This document shows, one piece after another, positions 10,335-18,310 of a stretch of 64,000 bases of DNA. The position numbers were made by a program, and so were the translations under genes. Every line of letters starts with the position of its first letter. Position 1 is the first letter of the stretch. The DNA is from Candidatus Acidiferrum typicum (lineage in GTDB: Bacteria; Acidobacteriota; Terriglobia; Acidiferrales; UBA7541), in NCBI GenBank assembly GCA_025463055.1, contig JAOAPV010000086.1:1-64000 (forward strand), in the 5' to 3' direction. The notes beneath the pieces are model-generated. The model saw only the letters and a program-made list of their open reading frames with translations. It was not told where the DNA came from and searched no databases.

Positions 10335-10970
10335 TTACTGGGAAAACGCCCCGCGATCAAAATGACTCATGAACACTTGCATCAACGCTGTACGATGCAA
10401 ATTTGGCAATCTTGGGATCTCGCCGATCACGCGCACGTGGCCAAAGCGCTCAATGGTCTCGCGATTTTCGCGATTCTGGTCGCCGATCAATACCACGCCG
10501 TGCACCGGCAACTCCGCCGCGTGCAGTGCGGCCAGCGTCAAGAGCGTGTGATTCACGGTTCCGATGCTGCTGCGCGCTGCCAAAATCACGGGCAGCTTGA
10601 ATTTAACCATCATGTCCAGCATGAACTGCTTTTGATTGATCGGCACCAAAACGCCGCCAACGCCCTCAATCACTACCCAATCATTGTTCAAGCTACCCGG
10701 AAGATTGATCCGACCGAGATCAATTTCAGTGCCCGCCCAACGCGCGGCCAAGTCCGGCGACACTGGCGGCACAAATTTGTACACCTCATCGATCGTGCGA
10801 TCCGTGCCGATTCCCGCCAGGCGCATCACGGTCACGCGATCGGACCCCTCGAGTGTGCCCGTCTGAATCGGCTTCCAGTACACCGCGTCCAACGCCGCGC
10901 ACAGCAGCGCCGAGAGCGTTGTCTTGCCCACTCCAGCATCCGTTCCCGTGATAAAGAAATGATTCCTCAA
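10335..10970 (-). CDS. bioD: Dethiobiotin synthetase BioD
   Basis: 211 residues. The P-loop GTDAGVGKT (residues 8-16), the KPIQTG motif and the VEGVGG-type motif (VIEGVGGVLVPI) define BioD, the ATP-dependent ligase that closes the ureido ring in biotin synthesis. The start codon is TTG, chosen because AGGAGG precedes it by 8 nt and the sequence MRNHFFITGTDAGVG gives the normal spacing to the P-loop. No other bio gene or BirA operator is seen nearby. Confidence 0.93.
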   Translation of the reverse strand: MRNHFFITGTDAGVGKTTLSALLCAALDAVYWKPIQTGTLEGSDRVTVMRLAGIGTDRTIDEVYKFVPPVSPDLAARWAGTEIDLGRINLPGSLNNDWVVIEGVGGVLVPINQKQFMLDMMVKFKLPVILAARSSIGTVNHTLLTLAALHAAELPVHGVVLIGDQNRENRETIERFGHVRVIGEIPRLPNLHRTALMQVFMSHFDRGAFSQ

Positions 10971-11359
10971 CCGCGCCCCTCCTGAAATGTGCGCGAGCAG
11001 ACCACAATTCTCCGACCAGCGGCCTCTCCGAGCGCGTATCTGACTTCATGTACATTGACCAAATGAGATGCCATGCGATTCGACGAACCTGCGCTAAAAG
11101 ATTCCCGCCAGATCGCCTCCATTTTTGGCGATTTTCTGTCCGTCGCGCAGTGCAAGCGAAGCGATTTTCCCCAGCGTCACAACGTACTTGGCGTGTCTTC
11201 TCATTTCCCCGTGGAACCTGTTCTAGCCGTCCTGGAACGATGCCGCATGTTACCACCGCTGGCAATCCTATGTCGCACGTGCTGCGCGCAGCGATTCGTG
11301 TCGGTTAGCGCAGTTTCGCCCCGACTTGACGCTAAGCGCGGCAAATCATATCGCCTCGT
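10971..11359. other. Intergenic stretch between bioD and the hppA promoter
   Basis: About 390 bp with no supported gene. Several short frames exist on both strands, including one ending at the bioD start, but none has a convincing ribosome-binding site, composition or family pattern. The bioD promoter must lie here but no clear -35/-10 pair was found on the minus strand. Confidence 0.5.
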
Positions 11360-11388
11360 TTGACCCGCCATTAGCGAAATGTTATAAA
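11360..11388 (+). promoter_or_regulatory. Sigma-70 type promoter for hppA
   Basis: TTGACC (11360-11365) and TATAAA (11383-11388) are separated by exactly 17 bp. Transcription would start near 11395 and leave a leader of about 225 nt before the hppA ATG. Confidence 0.7.
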
Positions 11389-11394
11389 TCAACG

Positions 11395-11619
11395 ACTTCG
11401 TGTGCCGAGCATCCAGGGTCCCTGCCCCAGCAATGAAAAACGAAGCTCGGCGCCTGTGGTTTCAAGTTCCGGTCCCATTACAAAATGGGGCTTTCTTGTA
11501 GTTTGGCAAGCTCCTTCCGGCGCGGTGAAAAAATCACCAGACATACTGGTGTGCCGGAAAAGGGCCCAGGGAATTACGCAGTTAATTCGAAATCTTTCTT
11601 TTTTCACGGAGGAGTGTTG
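11395..11619 (+). promoter_or_regulatory. Structured 5' leader of hppA
   Basis: The leader contains a series of possible stems: GCCGAGC (from 11404) with GCTCGGC (about 11444-11450), CCCAT with ATGGG around 11473-11489, GGTGA with TCACC around 11524-11537, and CACCAG with CTGGTG around 11534-11550, the last enclosed by CCGGC/GCCGG. The ribosome-binding site GGAGGAG follows. This much nested pairing is more than an ordinary leader needs and may be a cis-regulatory RNA; no known riboswitch class was recognised. Confidence 0.4.
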
Positions 11620-14088
11620 ATGCGCACCTGGCTTACACCTGCCTGGGCACTAGCTCGTAAATTCTCGATATTCAGCATCGCTGCCGCAATTGCTTCCCTG
11701 CTCACTGCCGCGAGCACTTTCGCTCAATCCACCGAGAAAGCCGGCGGCGAAGCTGCACTGAAACTTCCTGATTTGAGCCAGGTGCAATTCCTCGGCATTG
11801 ATGGCCACAAGCTTCTGCTCTACGGCATTCTCTTCTGCATCTTCGGCCTGGTTTTCGGCCTCGTAATCTATAGTCGGCTGAAAAATCTTCCGGTGCATCG
11901 CTCGATGCGCGACATCTCCGAGCTAATCTACGAAACCTGCAAAACGTACCTCATCACGCAAGGCAAATTCCTTATCGTTCTGTGGCTCTTCATCGCCGTT
12001 GTCATCGTGCTCTACTTCGGCGTTCTTGCTCCGGTGCCCGGCAAATCCATCGCCGTCACGCTACCCATCATTCTGGGCTTCAGCCTAGTCGGCATCGCGG
12101 GAAGCTACGGAGTAGCGTGGTTCGGTATCCGCGTCAACACGTTCGCGAACTCGCGCACCGCCTTCGCCAGCCTGCGCGGCAAACCCTACCCGATTTACCA
12201 CACGCCTCTCGAAGCCGGCATGAGCATCGGCATGATGCTCATCTCTGTCGAGCTGCTCATGATGCTGCTTATCCTTCTTTTCGTTCCTGGCGATTATGCC
12301 GGACCCTGCTTCATCGGCTTCGCTATCGGTGAATCCCTAGGCGCGGCCGCGCTGCGCATCGCGGGCGGCATCTTCACCAAAATCGCCGATATCGGCTCCG
12401 ACCTGATGAAAATCGTCTTCAAGATCAAGGAAGACGACGCACGCAATCCCGGCGTAATCGCAGATTGCACCGGGGACAATGCCGGCGATTCCGTCGGCCC
12501 CAGTGCCGATGGTTTCGAAACGTACGGCGTCACCGGAGTTGCGCTCATCACCTTCATTCTTCTCGGCGTGAAGAGTCCCACGGTGCAAGTCCAGCTCCTG
12601 GTCTGGATCTTCGTCATGCGCATCGTCATGCTCGTCGCCAGCGCGGCCGCTTACTTCATCAACGGCCTCATTGCCAAAGCGCGCTACGGCAATGTCGACG
12701 AGATGAACTATGAATCTCCGCTCACTTCGCTCGTCTGGATCACCTCGCTCGTCTCCATCGCTTTCACCTTTGTCGTCTCATCGCTCATCATCCCAACGCT
12801 GGGCGGCGACTCCTCGCAATGGTGGAAGCTGGCCACAATTATTTCGTGCGGCACGCTAGCCGGCGCCATCATCCCGGAGTTGGTAAAAGTCTTCACCTCC
12901 ACGGAATCGCGCCACGTAAGAGAAGTGGTCAGATCCGCCGAAGAAGGCGGTGCCTCCCTCGGCATCCTCTCCGGCTTCGTTGCCGGAAATTTCTCCGCCT
13001 ACTACATCGGCTTGGCCATGGTCGCGCTCATGTCCGTCGGCTACATCATTAGCAACCTTGGCTTGGGCGGGATCATGATCGCCGCTCCCGTCTTTGCCTT
13101 CGGCCTTGTGGCGTTTGGCTTCCTCGGCATGGGCCCAGTCACGATTGCGGTCGACTCTTATGGCCCGGTGACTGACAACGCGCAGTCCGTCTATGAACTC
13201 TCCCTCATCGAGCAAATTCCCGGTATTCACGGCGAGCTGAAAAAAGACTACGGGATCGACGTAAACTTCGAGCGCGCCAAGACTCTCCTCGAAGCGAACG
13301 ACGGTGCCGGCAATACGTTCAAAGCTACTGCGAAACCCGTGCTAATCGGCACCGCGGTAGTCGGCGCCACCACAATGATCTTCTCGATCATCATGGCGTT
13401 GACTCACGGCCTGACCGTAAACGTCGAAAAACTTTCGCTCCTGCACGCGCCATTCGTCCTCGGCCTGATCACGGGCGGCGCGATGATCTACTGGTTCACC
13501 GGCGCTTCCACACAAGCCGTCACCACCGGCGCTTATCGTGCCGTTGAATTCATCAAGGCCCACATCAAGCTGGACGGCGCCGCAGCAGCCAGCGTGGCCG
13601 ACAGCAAGCGCGTGGTCGAAATCTGCACCCAGTACGCGCAGAAGGGCATGCTCAACATCTTCATCGCCGTGTTCTTCGCGACCCTCTCGTTCTCTTTCAT
13701 CGAGCCTTTTTTCTTCATCGGCTACCTGATGTCCATCGCGACCTTCGGCTTGTACCAAGCCATCTTCATGGCTAACGCCGGCGGCGCCTGGGACAACGCA
13801 AAAAAAATCGTCGAGGTCGAGCTAAAGCAAAAAGGCACGCCGCTCCACGACGCCACCGTAATCGGCGACACTGTTGGCGATCCCTTCAAGGACACCTCGT
13901 CAGTCGCACTAAATCCTGTAATCAAGTTCACAACTCTCTTCGGCCTGCTAGCCGTGGAATTGGCCGTACAACTAACCGCCTCACAAGGTGAAGGGCTGGC
14001 CCACATTCTCGCCGCCGCCTTCTTTGCCGTGTCCTTCTTCTTCGTCTACCGCTCCTTCTACGGCATGCGCATCCGTGCCGGCGCTTAG
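11620..14088 (+). CDS. hppA: Membrane-bound proton-pumping pyrophosphatase
   Basis: 822 residues with about 16 membrane segments. The substrate site is recognised from DDARNPGVIAD followed by DNAGDSVGPSADGFETYGVT, and the C-terminal counterpart VIGDTVGDPFKDTSS. It hydrolyses pyrophosphate and pumps H+ (or Na+). The position that is Ala in potassium-dependent enzymes is Lys here (GNTFKATAKP), which points to the potassium-independent class, although the following residues deviate from the usual KAxTKG. The start MRTWLTPAWALARKFS is chosen because GGAGGAG precedes it; the frame is open further upstream. The N-terminus carries an extra hydrophobic segment ending in a signal-peptide-like ASTFAQ. 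Confidence 0.95.
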   Translation: MRTWLTPAWALARKFSIFSIAAAIASLLTAASTFAQSTEKAGGEAALKLPDLSQVQFLGIDGHKLLLYGILFCIFGLVFGLVIYSRLKNLPVHRSMRDISELIYETCKTYLITQGKFLIVLWLFIAVVIVLYFGVLAPVPGKSIAVTLPIILGFSLVGIAGSYGVAWFGIRVNTFANSRTAFASLRGKPYPIYHTPLEAGMSIGMMLISVELLMMLLILLFVPGDYAGPCFIGFAIGESLGAAALRIAGGIFTKIADIGSDLMKIVFKIKEDDARNPGVIADCTGDNAGDSVGPSADGFETYGVTGVALITFILLGVKSPTVQVQLLVWIFVMRIVMLVASAAAYFINGLIAKARYGNVDEMNYESPLTSLVWITSLVSIAFTFVVSSLIIPTLGGDSSQWWKLATIISCGTLAGAIIPELVKVFTSTESRHVREVVRSAEEGGASLGILSGFVAGNFSAYYIGLAMVALMSVGYIISNLGLGGIMIAAPVFAFGLVAFGFLGMGPVTIAVDSYGPVTDNAQSVYELSLIEQIPGIHGELKKDYGIDVNFERAKTLLEANDGAGNTFKATAKPVLIGTAVVGATTMIFSIIMALTHGLTVNVEKLSLLHAPFVLGLITGGAMIYWFTGASTQAVTTGAYRAVEFIKAHIKLDGAAAASVADSKRVVEICTQYAQKGMLNIFIAVFFATLSFSFIEPFFFIGYLMSIATFGLYQAIFMANAGGAWDNAKKIVEVELKQKGTPLHDATVIGDTVGDPFKDTSSVALNPVIKFTTLFGLLAVELAVQLTASQGEGLAHILAAAFFAVSFFFVYRSFYGMRIRAGA

Positions 14089-14133
14089 CTGGATCGATGA
14101 TTAAAAGGTGGATTCGTTTATAAAGGTATGCCA

Positions 14134-14898
14134 ATGAAAAAAACCGCCGTCGTTTCTTGCTTACTGTTGTTTGTGGCCGCGAGCGCGTTAGCGCAAACCC
14201 AGGTCGACCCGAAATATCAAATCCACGACCGCAACCGGCCGCTCCCGCCGGTAATCGACGCCGGCACCTCCAGCACGCAGGAGACTCCCGGCCGCCCGCC
14301 CTCGGATGCCACGGTTCTTTTCGACGGCAAAGATCTCTCCAAGTGGCAGCATAAAGACGGCAATACCGCGAAATGGAAAGTGGAAAATGGCTACTTCGAG
14401 GTAGTCCCCAAGGCCGGCCAGCTCTACACTCGCGACTCCTTCGGCGACTGCCAACTCCACGTAGAATTTGCTGAACCGAGTCCCGCGAAAGGGCAAGACC
14501 AGGACCGCGGCAACAGCGGCGTTTTCCTCCACGGTGTTTACGAAGTCCAGGTGCTCGACTCGTACCAAAGCAAGACCTACGCCGACGGCCAAGCCTCCGC
14601 CGTCTACGGCCAATTCCCTCCCCAGGTAAACGCCTCGCGCCCGCCCGGACAGTGGCAGATCTACGACATCATCTTCCACGGCCCGCGCTTCGACTCCGCC
14701 GGTAAACTCCTTCGTCCCGCCCGCATCACCGCGTTTCACAACGGCGTCCTGGTGCAAGACAATGTGGAGCTAACCGGACCCACCGGACATCAGCAGCGTC
14801 CGCCGTACGCCGCAACACCGGAAAAACTCCCGTTGTCGCTTCAAGACCACAATCACCCAGTGCGCTACCGCAACATCTGGATACGCGAACTAAACTAG
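14134..14898 (+). CDS. Secreted DUF1080 protein (3-keto-glycoside hydrolase-like)
   Basis: 254 residues with a signal peptide (MKKTAVVSCLLLFVAASALAQ). The DUF1080 fold is signalled by LFDGKDLSKWQHKDG near residue 65, by the WKVENGYFEVVP strand, by the GNSGVFLHGVYEVQVLDSY motif and by NIWIRELN at the end. Family members have been shown to cleave 3-keto-disaccharides or act as lyases on them. Its neighbours, another DUF1080 protein and a Gfo/Idh/MocA oxidoreductase, fit a periplasmic pathway that oxidises sugars at C3 and then cuts the glycosidic bond. Confidence 0.87.
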   Translation: MKKTAVVSCLLLFVAASALAQTQVDPKYQIHDRNRPLPPVIDAGTSSTQETPGRPPSDATVLFDGKDLSKWQHKDGNTAKWKVENGYFEVVPKAGQLYTRDSFGDCQLHVEFAEPSPAKGQDQDRGNSGVFLHGVYEVQVLDSYQSKTYADGQASAVYGQFPPQVNASRPPGQWQIYDIIFHGPRFDSAGKLLRPARITAFHNGVLVQDNVELTGPTGHQQRPPYAATPEKLPLSLQDHNHPVRYRNIWIRELN

Positions 14899-14974
14899 CT
14901 TGCACTACAAGAATCTAAATTTTTGCTACGCCTCACTCGAATCTTGTAGTATGTCCCCCGGTAAAAGGGGGCCT

Positions 14975-15637
14975 ATGCGCAATTTGTTTTTTCTAGTTCT
15001 CACCGCAGCCGCGGTGCTCGCCATTCCCGGCTACTCGCAAACTGAAAAACCCTGGCAGCAACTGTTCAACGGAAAAGATCTTACTGGCTGGAAACACGTC
15101 GGCCCCGGCAACATGACCGTCGAGAACGGTCTGATTCAAACGCACGGCGGCATGGGCTTGCTCTACTGGAGCGCCGGCAAGCTCGGCAACTGCCGCATTC
15201 GCGTGGTCTTCAAGATGCGCGATCACAACGACAATTCCGGCGTCTACATCCGCATTCCTGTCGAGCCGCGCGAGCCCTGGATGCCCGTCCACTACGGTTA
15301 CGAAGTCCAAATCGACAATCAGCCCGAAGATTCAAAGGAAGACGATTACCATGTAACCGGCACGCTTTATTCGCTAACCAAGCCGCTCGCTCGCCCTGGC
15401 AAGCCCGGCCCCGAGTGGAACACTATGCTCATCACGCTTGACGGTCCGCACACCGTGGTCGTCCTCAACGACATCAAGGTCACCGACTACACGGAGGGCC
15501 AGCCCGTTCCCGAGAAAAAATTCGACTTCGAGCCCGAGCGGGGTCGACGCCCCAACGAGGGCTACATGGGCCTGCAAAATCACAGCGACAACGACATTAT
15601 CTTTTTCAAGGAAGTAGCGCTGCAGCCACTCCATTAA
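14975..15637 (+). CDS. Secreted DUF1080 protein, second copy
   Basis: 220 residues from MRNLFFLVLTAAAVLAIPGYSQ, a typical signal peptide; the start is fixed by AAAAGGGG about 6-12 nt upstream. The body shows LFNGKDLTGWKHVG, NMTVENGLIQTHGG, DNSGVYIRIP and EVQIDNQ, all DUF1080 landmarks. It differs considerably from the copy just upstream, so the two probably divide substrates or steps. The gap between them is 76 bp. A perfect 7-bp hairpin (15642-15660) follows its stop. Confidence 0.87.
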   Translation: MRNLFFLVLTAAAVLAIPGYSQTEKPWQQLFNGKDLTGWKHVGPGNMTVENGLIQTHGGMGLLYWSAGKLGNCRIRVVFKMRDHNDNSGVYIRIPVEPREPWMPVHYGYEVQIDNQPEDSKEDDYHVTGTLYSLTKPLARPGKPGPEWNTMLITLDGPHTVVVLNDIKVTDYTEGQPVPEKKFDFEPERGRRPNEGYMGLQNHSDNDIIFFKEVALQPLH

Positions 15638-15641
15638 CGGG

Positions 15642-15660
15642 GGCGCAAGTACATTGCGCC
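15642..15660 (+). other. Intercistronic hairpin
   Basis: GGCGCAA, five-nt loop, TTGCGCC. It lies directly after the second DUF1080 stop. No T-run follows, so it is more likely an mRNA-stabilising or processing hairpin than a terminator. Confidence 0.35.
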
Positions 15661-15738
15661 GCTTTCAAGCAACAAGTAAGCAGTTCAGCCCTATTTTCGA
15701 ATTTCGATTTTCGTTTTGATTTTTTACCAGGAGCCCCA

Positions 15739-17100
15739 ATGAAAAAAGATCTGTCACGCCGCAAATTCCTAAAGAAAACCGCCGGCGCAGCCAGCGCTCT
15801 CGCGGCCGCGAACACATTTTTCCTGCGTGACACGCGCCTCGAAGCCGCTAGCTATCCCCGCGTCGCTCCCAGTGATCGTCTGCGCTTTGGCATCATCGGT
15901 ATCGGCATGCAGGGTTCCGGGTTACTCACCGCCGCCGTCGCGCTCCCCGGCGCCGAGTGCATCGCCGCCGCCGATCTTTACGACGGCCGGCACACGCTCG
16001 CGCGCGAAATTACCGGCAATCCCAATCTGTTTGTTACGCGCCGCTACAAGGATCTCCTCGACAACAAAGAAATCGATTGCCTGATCGCCGCCGTTCCCGA
16101 CCATTGGCACAAGCAAGTCGTCGTCGACGCCGTCCACGCCGGAAAAGACATCTATTGCGAAAAACCAATGTCCCATTCTCCCTCCGACGGTCTCGAGATG
16201 GTCAAAGCCGGAAAAGCTACCGGCCGCGTAATCCAAATCGGCTCGCAGCGCGTTAGCTCGGTCCTCTGCGCCAAAGCCAAGGAACTGATCGCGCAAGGCA
16301 CGATCGGCGACCTCATGATGGTCGAAGGCTCCTTGGGCCGCAACGATCCCACTGGCGCGTGGGAATATCCGCCGCCCTTCGATCTCTCTCCGCAAACGCT
16401 CGATTGGGAAACCTGGCAAGGCACTGTGCCGCATAAACCTTGGGATCCGGACATGTCTCCGAAGCATTTCGCGCGCTGGCGCTGCTGGAAGGAATATGGC
16501 ACCGGAGTCGCCGGCGACCTTCTCGTTCATCTCGTCAGCGGCATGATGTTCATGCTCGGCATCAACGAGCCGCCCAAGCGCGTCCTCTCCAGCGGTGGCA
16601 TCCTGCGCTGGAAAGACGGGCGGAACATGCCGGACGTTCACGCCACTCTCTTCGAGTACGGCGAAATCCCCATCTACTTCCGCCTCAACCTCGGCACCGA
16701 GTCGCCGGAAATCTATCGCTTCAGCGGCTCGAAGGGCATTCTCGAAGTCACCGAGTTCGCGCTCACCTACTATCCGCAAACCGGAAAGGACGAGTCTCCC
16801 AGCTACTACTCCTCCGGCTTCCCGCGCGCGATGCGCGAGGAGTACTTAGAAAAGTGGCACAAGGAGCACGACCCCGCTCCCGCCAAGGAACCCGGCCTGC
16901 AGGGCCTAACGTTCCACAGCGTTTCCTGGGACGAACAGAAACCGCACATGTGGACTTATTTCGAAGCGGTCCGCACGCGCAAGCCCAACGTCGAGGACGT
17001 AGTCTTCGGCCATAACGCCGCGCTGGCCTGCCACCTGGCCAACGAATCCTACTTCCGAAAAGCCGCCACCACCTGGGACGGCGAAAAAATCAAAACCTAA
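15739..17100 (+). CDS. Tat-exported Gfo/Idh/MocA family oxidoreductase
   Basis: 453 residues. The N-terminus has a twin-arginine signal (LSRRKFLKKT, then a hydrophobic Ala-rich stretch). The Rossmann motif is FGIIGIGMQGSG (near residue 50), and EKPMSH is the conserved EKP motif of the family. These enzymes use NAD(P) that is often tightly bound and, when exported, act on carbohydrates. Together with the two DUF1080 proteins it suggests C3 oxidation of sugars. GGAG lies 7 nt upstream of the ATG. A lookalike family is scyllo-inositol dehydrogenase; substrate is not decided. Confidence 0.9.
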   Translation: MKKDLSRRKFLKKTAGAASALAAANTFFLRDTRLEAASYPRVAPSDRLRFGIIGIGMQGSGLLTAAVALPGAECIAAADLYDGRHTLAREITGNPNLFVTRRYKDLLDNKEIDCLIAAVPDHWHKQVVVDAVHAGKDIYCEKPMSHSPSDGLEMVKAGKATGRVIQIGSQRVSSVLCAKAKELIAQGTIGDLMMVEGSLGRNDPTGAWEYPPPFDLSPQTLDWETWQGTVPHKPWDPDMSPKHFARWRCWKEYGTGVAGDLLVHLVSGMMFMLGINEPPKRVLSSGGILRWKDGRNMPDVHATLFEYGEIPIYFRLNLGTESPEIYRFSGSKGILEVTEFALTYYPQTGKDESPSYYSSGFPRAMREEYLEKWHKEHDPAPAKEPGLQGLTFHSVSWDEQKPHMWTYFEAVRTRKPNVEDVVFGHNAALACHLANESYFRKAATTWDGEKIKT

Positions 17101-17160
17101 CGACCTGCGGAGGCGGTCGCGGTGTCCCGAGACATAGTCAGTCTGGCCCTCGACCGCTCT

Positions 17161-17358
17161 CTACCGCAAAGCCGCCTTCAACCGCTTCGTCGTCTTCTGC
17201 AATTGGCGCTTTAGAGCTTCTACCTGCTTGGCAATATCCTCCAGCTCTTGTTTCGCGACCAAGCCGGCCGCGGCCACCTGATGCGCCTTACGATCCGCCT
17301 TCCCCATCGCCGTCCCAATCCCGACCGCCACCCGCGTCAACCTATCTTTCCGAGCCAT
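17161..17358 (-). CDS. Small coiled-coil protein of unknown function
   Basis: 65 residues starting at MARKDRLTRVAVG, chosen because GGAGG lies 5 nt before this ATG. The C-terminal 30 residues (LEDIAKQVEALKRQLQKTTK) form a clear amphipathic heptad pattern, and the protein is strongly basic and Ala-rich. Composition resembles phasin-like or DNA-associated small proteins but no family is recognised. It is convergent with the oxidoreductase gene and divergent from the DedA-like gene. Confidence 0.55.
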   Translation of the reverse strand: MARKDRLTRVAVGIGTAMGKADRKAHQVAAAGLVAKQELEDIAKQVEALKRQLQKTTKRLKAALR

Positions 17359-17536
17359 CATGCCCTCCACAAAAATCGCCGCCATCGTATCCTCAAACCC
17401 AGCCGCCGCCAAGCCACACGCGAGCGTTCCCCTAGTGCCTTCACCAACTCCGCCGTGAAGTCGTTTGTTCTCTGCCGCGTATAAAATCCCGTCGAGCCCT
17501 CACCTGCATCAAACTTACGCCGCACACCTCCTTCAA

Positions 17537-18151
17537 ATGCCAACTCGCCCCCTCGCTAGCCTCTCCCCAGTCTCGCCTCACAATGTTATGGCTTGGGTGC
17601 TGCATCTTGGCGGCATTGGCTTGATTCCGCTTGGTCTTCTCGACAATTCCGTAGTGCCTCTCCCCGGCAGCATGGATGTCGCCACTATCCTCCTCGCCGC
17701 CCGCGACAAGCAGCTCTGGTTCTACTACGCCGCCATGGCCACCCTGGGCTCCGTAATCGGCGGCTATGTCACCTACCGCATTGCGCGCAAGGGTGGCGAA
17801 GAGGCGCTCAGAAAACGCTTCTCGAAGCGAAAAGTCCAAAAAGTTCTGAAAACTTTTGAACGCTGGGGATTCCTCGCCATCGTTGTCCCCGCGATGCTCC
17901 CGCCACCTCTCCCGATAGTTCCCTTCTTGATTGCCGCCGGCGCCATGCAGTATTCCCGCACGAAATTCCTGACCGCCCTGACCATAGGCCGCCTAATTCG
18001 CTACACCATCTTCGCGTTCCTCGGCGCCACCTACGGCCGCGAAATCATCTCGCTGTTCACTCGCCATGGATACGCGGTGCTATTCGTGGCTCTCGGAGCC
18101 AGCGTCGCTGCGGTAATCATCGTCCTGCTCGTACGTAAATATCGTAAGTGA
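17537..18151 (+). CDS. DedA/VTT-domain membrane protein
   Basis: 204 residues from MPTRPLASLS; a later ATG at 17588 would also leave the whole domain. Hydrophobic segments alternate with the VTT motifs: GSMDVATILLAARDKQ, AAMATLGSVIGGYVTYRIA, the re-entrant loop PAMLPPPLPIVPFLIAAG and GRLIRYTIFAFLG. It is a paralogue of 9672-10310. The family translocates lipid carriers. It stands alone. Confidence 0.85.
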   Translation: MPTRPLASLSPVSPHNVMAWVLHLGGIGLIPLGLLDNSVVPLPGSMDVATILLAARDKQLWFYYAAMATLGSVIGGYVTYRIARKGGEEALRKRFSKRKVQKVLKTFERWGFLAIVVPAMLPPPLPIVPFLIAAGAMQYSRTKFLTALTIGRLIRYTIFAFLGATYGREIISLFTRHGYAVLFVALGASVAAVIIVLLVRKYRK

Positions 18152-18208
18152 AGTGCCTTCCGCGCTCTTAACCCACCGGCATACCAGAGTCTGCACACGT
18201 CCACCTCA

Positions 18209-18217
18209 TGCTATAAT
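18209..18217 (+). promoter_or_regulatory. Extended -10 promoter upstream of the GH88 gene
   Basis: TG-C-TATAAT (TATAAT at 18212-18217), a perfect extended -10 element, with no good -35 box. Transcription would start near 18224, about 87 nt before the ATG. Confidence 0.55.
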
Positions 18218-18310
18218 CCCCGCCAGCAACATCGCCCGCTGATCGACATCCCACTCTCGATCTGACGCTCAGCCCTTCGCACCAGCGAGCACGAAAGTCC
18301 AAACACAAAA

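Noticed and set aside
10967-11155. Small frame ending at the bioD start
   Set aside because: No ribosome-binding site and no recognisable sequence; bioD has its own good one.
15642-15660. Hairpin as a terminator
   Set aside because: No T-run follows, and the oxidoreductase gene continues the operon.
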